A stretch of DNA of 8,768 nt from Candidatus Gastranaerophilales bacterium (GTDB lineage Bacteria > Cyanobacteriota > Vampirovibrionia > Gastranaerophilales > Gastranaerophilaceae): the NCBI GenBank assembly GCA_021205645.1, contig JAJPXE010000095.1:1-8768 (forward strand), given 5' to 3'. Under the pieces are notes generated by a model. That model was not told the origin of the DNA, ran no database searches, and saw nothing but the letters and a program-made list of their open reading frames with translations. A program made the position numbers and the translations under genes. Position 1 is the first letter of the stretch, and each line of letters starts with the position of its first letter. Below are positions 5,857-8,768 of the stretch, one piece after another.

Positions 5857-5885
5857 TTTACTCTTGTGGTAATCTTTGTTATGAT
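5857..5885 (+). promoter_or_regulatory. Promoter for the LysM-glyA-transferase unit
   Basis: TTTACT (5857-5862) and TATGAT (5880-5885) are separated by 17 bases, about 40 bases before the LysM gene ATG. The -10 matches consensus at 5 of 6 bases and the -35 at 4 of 6. The genes downstream are co-directional, with gaps of 41 and 4 bases, so this promoter probably drives all three. Confidence 0.55.
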
Positions 5886-5926
5886 AATAAAAGGTTTTAT
5901 TAAAGAAATAATAAACGGGTGAGGAT

Positions 5927-6472
5927 ATGAAAAGTTCAACGTTGAGAAGATCAAACATAACGAGGGAAAAAATGGCTATGCTGAGTGCACTATCCGAATA
6001 TAATGCCGCAAAAGGCCGGACGAATTCGACATTAACGGATAAACAGGCAGAGCTTGATATGCTGTGGCAGAATTTCAAAATAGCCGCAACTTCCGACAGA
6101 AGCCCTAAAACATATTTTTCGGCAGGATTTTTCACTGGTGTTGTCGTGTCGTTAATTGCGGCGGTATTTATAAGCTTTTTCGCGGCATATTCACCCTTGA
6201 GCGATGTAAAGCTTTCAGCTCCTAAATCGTCAAAGGAGAATGTTAAGTTTACATTTATTCCGGCAGATAAGACAGTTCAGACAGGCGGGGAAGAATTAAA
6301 ACCGAGCGAGAATGAACATATTGTTAAAGCCGGTGACAGTTTGGAAGATATTTGTATGCACTATTACGGCAAATATGATGAGGCGAAAATCGAACAAATC
6401 AGGGTTAAGAACAATTTGAAAGATATAAATTCAATTAAAATCGGGCAAAGACTTGTTATACCTATGGACTAG
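5927..6472 (+). CDS. Membrane-anchored LysM-domain protein
   Basis: The 181-residue protein has three parts. The first is a polar N-terminal region (1-62), probably cytoplasmic and basic at its start (KSSTLRRSN, then TREK). The second is one membrane span (about 63-88, FSAGFFTGVVVSLIAAVFISFFAAY). The third is an outside region with a linker (89-130) and a C-terminal LysM domain (131-179) beginning HIVKAGDSLEDICMHYYGK and ending SIKIGQRLVIP. LysM domains bind GlcNAc-containing glycans such as peptidoglycan, so a role in tethering to the wall or organising the envelope is inferred. No catalytic domain is present. The internal span makes it a type II anchored protein and not a secreted one. Translation starts at an ATG after GGGTGAGG. 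A promoter is visible upstream, and glyA follows after 41 bases. Confidence 0.88.
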   Translation: MKSSTLRRSNITREKMAMLSALSEYNAAKGRTNSTLTDKQAELDMLWQNFKIAATSDRSPKTYFSAGFFTGVVVSLIAAVFISFFAAYSPLSDVKLSAPKSSKENVKFTFIPADKTVQTGGEELKPSENEHIVKAGDSLEDICMHYYGKYDEAKIEQIRVKNNLKDINSIKIGQRLVIPMD

Positions 6473-6513
6473 ATAAGCTTTAAGGTCTGTTTGTGTGTAA
6501 GTAAGGGGAGTAT

Positions 6514-7767
6514 ATGGTACTTGATTATATAAAAAGAGTTGACCCGGAGGTTGCCGGATTAATTGATGCAGAGCTAAAACGTCAGCAGACAACGATTGAA
6601 CTTATCGCAAGTGAGAATTTTACTTCAAGAGCAGTTATGGATGCATGCGGTTCAGTCTTAACCAATAAATACGCAGAAGGTAAGCCTTACAAGCGTTTTT
6701 ATAACGGTTGTGATAATATTGATAAAACTGAAGAATTAGCCCAAAAAAGGGCGAAAAAACTGTTTAATATGGCACATGCCAATGTTCAGCCGCACAGCGG
6801 TGCGCAGGCAAATATGGCAGTGTTTATGGCTGTTTTAAAGCCGGGTGACAATGTCCTCGGTATGGATTTATCAAACGGAGGTCATTTAAGCCACGGTTCC
6901 CCCGTTAATTTTTCAGGACTCTATTTTAACGTTAAAAGCTATGGTGTCGATGAAAATGGAAGTCTTGACTATGATGATGTGCTAAAAAAAGCTAAAGAGC
7001 ATAAACCGAAACTGATTATATGCGGTGCGAGCAATTATTCCAAAATAATAGATTTTAAACGATTCAGACAGATAGCTGACGAAGTCGGTGCATATTTACT
7101 GGCTGATATTGCACATATAGCAGGACTAATAGCGGGCGGGGTGCATCCTTCGCCGGCAGGGTTTGCACATTTTGTGACAACAACAACTCATAAAACCCTT
7201 AGAGGTCCGCGGGGTGGGATTATTATGTGTGATGAAGAATTTGCACAAACAATAGATAAAGCAGTATTTCCCGGCATGCAGGGCGGACCGCTTGAACATA
7301 TTATCGCCGGCAAAGCTGTTGCCCTGCTTGAGGCATCTCAACCGGAGTTCAAAGTTTATGCACAAAATATTGTAAAGAATGCAAAGGCACTGGCTCAAGG
7401 ACTGCTGGATAACGGAATGGAAATTGTCGGCGGCATGACGGAAAATCATCTTATGACACTGGATTTGAGAAATACCGGCAAAACAGGTAAAGATATGGCA
7501 AACGTACTGGAGTGCGTGGGAATAACCGCAAATAAAAACACAGTTCCGAATGACCCCAGGAGTCCGTTTGTCACAAGCGGTATCCGTCTGGGAGCTGCTG
7601 CTGCAACAACAAGAGGATTTGACGAATTTGCAATGAGGGAAGTCGCTTTTATTATTTCAGAAGCAATAAAAAATTCCGAAAATAAAGAAGTTCTTGAAAA
7701 ATTAAGAGAAAAATCACTTGCTCTATGCAAGAAATTCCCGCTATATGAAACTATGAAAGAAGGGTAG
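6514..7767 (+). CDS. glyA: Serine hydroxymethyltransferase
   Basis: The 417-residue PLP enzyme interconverts serine and glycine with tetrahydrofolate, feeding one-carbon metabolism in the cytoplasm. Motifs include ELIASENF (29-36), QPHSGAQAN (92-100), GGHLSHGSP (122-130), D198 and H201 in LADIAHIAGL, the PLP-binding lysine K227 in TTTTHKTLRGPRGG, and the C-terminal substrate arginine R358 in TSGIRLG. Length is normal. Two places differ from the usual pattern as I recall it: the loop after KYAEG reads KPYKRFYNGCDNID, where YPGKRYYGGCEYVD is common, and RLG is followed by AAAATTRG where TPAATTRG is common. Catalytic residues are kept, so activity is expected. The ATG follows a strong AAGGGGAG. 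The transferase gene begins 4 bases after its stop. Confidence 0.98.
   Translation: MVLDYIKRVDPEVAGLIDAELKRQQTTIELIASENFTSRAVMDACGSVLTNKYAEGKPYKRFYNGCDNIDKTEELAQKRAKKLFNMAHANVQPHSGAQANMAVFMAVLKPGDNVLGMDLSNGGHLSHGSPVNFSGLYFNVKSYGVDENGSLDYDDVLKKAKEHKPKLIICGASNYSKIIDFKRFRQIADEVGAYLLADIAHIAGLIAGGVHPSPAGFAHFVTTTTHKTLRGPRGGIIMCDEEFAQTIDKAVFPGMQGGPLEHIIAGKAVALLEASQPEFKVYAQNIVKNAKALAQGLLDNGMEIVGGMTENHLMTLDLRNTGKTGKDMANVLECVGITANKNTVPNDPRSPFVTSGIRLGAAAATTRGFDEFAMREVAFIISEAIKNSENKEVLEKLREKSLALCKKFPLYETMKEG
7758..7764 (+). promoter_or_regulatory. Ribosome binding site that decides the start of the transferase gene
   Basis: AGAAGGG lies in the last codons of glyA. It is 7 bases before an ATA (7772) and 10 bases before an ATT (7775), both in the transferase frame. 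With no ATG, GTG or TTG in frame between here and 7841, this site supports starting at one of those two codons. Confidence 0.6.
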
Positions 7768-7771
7768 AACC

Positions 7772-8768
7772 ATAATTATAAAATTACCTGAATCAAATAT
7801 AATCGGAGCAATTATCTCCTATATTCTGGGGGTATTTATAGTGCCGTTTGTCATTGCATTTTCTAAAAAAGAGGGATTGGTTGATATTCCGAATGAAAGA
7901 AAAATCCACAAAAAACCGGTGTCAAGAATAGGCGGGGTAGCTATCTGGGCAAGTACGATGTTGACGTTTTTATTTCTTGTTGTACTCAGTTATTATCCGT
8001 ACGGGAGTCTTGTTTCCGGCTTGCTTCTCGGCGGTTCGCTTATGTTTTTACTTGGTTTAATTGATGATATTTATAATCTGGATGCAAAATTTAAACTTCT
8101 GATACAAATACTAATTGTTACAATGGTATACTGCCTCGGGGTAAAATTCGATACAATTTTCGACCCGTTCAATCCTGACGGGGGAGTAATCCATTTAAGC
8201 AACTGGTTTTCTTATCCGCTTACACTTTTATGGATAGTGGGAATAAGCAATGCCGTTAACTTTATAGACGGTGTGGACGGGCTTGCAGGCTCCGTGGTTA
8301 CGGTGAATGCCATTACTCTTGCGATACTGGCACTTGCAATGACCCCGCCAAATCCTATCAGTGCGTTGATTGCATTCATTCTGGCAGGCTCTATGATGGC
8401 TTTTTTAACGTTTAATTTTAATCCGGCTAAAATATTTATGGGTGATTCCGGAGCACTGTTTTCGGGTTTTATGCTTGCATCAATATCAATAACAGGTGTT
8501 ATGAAAAGTGCCACTCTTGCGATATTATTGCCTTTTATCGTACTTGCCGTTCCGATAATGGATATAACGTATTCAAGTCTAAGACGAATTTTTAAGGGCA
8601 AGTCCCCATTTGTTGCTGATGCGGAGCATATCCACCATAAATTGCTAAAAGCAGGGTTTTCACAAAAATTAACAGTCGCAATAATGACCGCCGTTGCTAT
8701 ATTTGCGGGGGCTGTCGCAACTTGCTTTGTAAATATTTTCACTATCAAACATTATGTTTGTTATATAC
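7772..8768 (+). CDS. Undecaprenyl-phosphate GlcNAc-1-phosphate transferase, TagO/WecA type (3' truncated)
   Basis: This multi-pass membrane enzyme of the polyprenyl-phosphate sugar-1-phosphate transferase family moves a sugar phosphate, probably GlcNAc-1-P from UDP-GlcNAc, to undecaprenyl phosphate to begin a wall or surface polymer. At least 332 codons are open to the window edge, and the family is about 350 residues. Motifs, numbered from the ATA: DIPNERKIHKKPVSRIGG (38-55), LIDDIYNL with the Asp pair (98-99), NAVNFIDGVDGLAG (160-173), FNFNPAKIFMGDSG (214-227), and EHIHHKLL (285-292), which is typical of TagO/WecA but not of MraY. The hydrophobic first span begins near residue 10. The frame has no ATG, GTG or TTG start at the expected place. 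GTG at 7841 would delete the first span. So ATA (7772) or ATT (7775) is proposed. The donor sugar is not certain. Confidence 0.92.
   Translation, partial: MIIKLPESNIIGAIISYILGVFIVPFVIAFSKKEGLVDIPNERKIHKKPVSRIGGVAIWASTMLTFLFLVVLSYYPYGSLVSGLLLGGSLMFLLGLIDDIYNLDAKFKLLIQILIVTMVYCLGVKFDTIFDPFNPDGGVIHLSNWFSYPLTLLWIVGISNAVNFIDGVDGLAGSVVTVNAITLAILALAMTPPNPISALIAFILAGSMMAFLTFNFNPAKIFMGDSGALFSGFMLASISITGVMKSATLAILLPFIVLAVPIMDITYSSLRRIFKGKSPFVADAEHIHHKLLKAGFSQKLTVAIMTAVAIFAGAVATCFVNIFTIKHYVCYI

Noticed and set aside
5841..5862. Hairpin ATTATT/AATAAT followed by Ts as a terminator for the 118-aa gene
   Set aside because: The stem is made only of A-T pairs with a two-base loop, and it overlaps the candidate -35 region of the next promoter; too weak to call.
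8212..8748. 178-residue minus-strand ORF
   Set aside because: It lies opposite the NAVNFIDGVDGLAG, GDSG and HIHH motifs of the TagO/WecA-type gene; it is a shadow of that coding frame.

Overview
This is an AT-rich bacterial window of mostly housekeeping genes, laid out as two transcription blocks that diverge from about 5.23-5.44 kb. No mobile element, CRISPR array, phage gene or integrase is visible. The tRNA gene does not encode its CCA end, and the glutamine tRNA is paired with gatC, so glutaminyl-tRNA is probably made by the indirect transamidation route. Together with sigma70-type promoters, Shine-Dalgarno sequences and a polyprenyl-phosphate sugar transferase, this fits a low-GC bacterium. 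From remembered family patterns (for example the SGSVYQTVIKKERRGDY stretch of CTP synthase), I lean weakly towards non-photosynthetic Cyanobacteriota (Vampirovibrionia) or a Firmicutes-like lineage. This is an inference and was not tested by alignment.

Left block, minus strand, read from right to left: tRNA-Gln(CUG), gatC, an intrinsic terminator, then pyrG, ilvC, an OB-fold/HD-domain YhaM-like exoribonuclease gene, and thrB. The stretch from pyrG to the HD gene is very tight, with gaps of 9-10 bases and ribosome binding sites overlapping the preceding stop codons. thrB follows after 45 bases. These genes serve CTP synthesis, branched-chain amino acids, RNA decay and threonine synthesis. A partial plus-strand reading frame runs off the left edge and converges on thrB, with only 3 bases between the stop codons.

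Middle, about 4950-5444: a region with one RNA gene and no clear protein gene. It holds the tRNA, two good promoters with identical TAGAAT -10 boxes (for tRNA-Gln and gatC), a candidate weak terminator, an unexplained hairpin, two more inverted repeats, and possible very small ORFs.

Right block, plus strand: a small unrecognised protein (118 aa), a membrane-anchored LysM protein, glyA (serine hydroxymethyltransferase), and a TagO/WecA-type undecaprenyl-phosphate sugar-1-phosphate transferase that runs off the right edge. The last gene is easily missed because its frame has no ATG, GTG or TTG at the expected start. It seems to begin at ATA or ATT just after a Shine-Dalgarno sequence inside the end of glyA. 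LysM and TagO/WecA point to cell-envelope work, and glyA supplies glycine and one-carbon units.

The most useful second looks are the non-canonical start of the transferase gene, the terminator placed directly before pyrG, the tRNA-Gln/gatC pairing, and the apparently leaderless or coupled start of the 118-aa protein. I found no convincing previously undescribed system.
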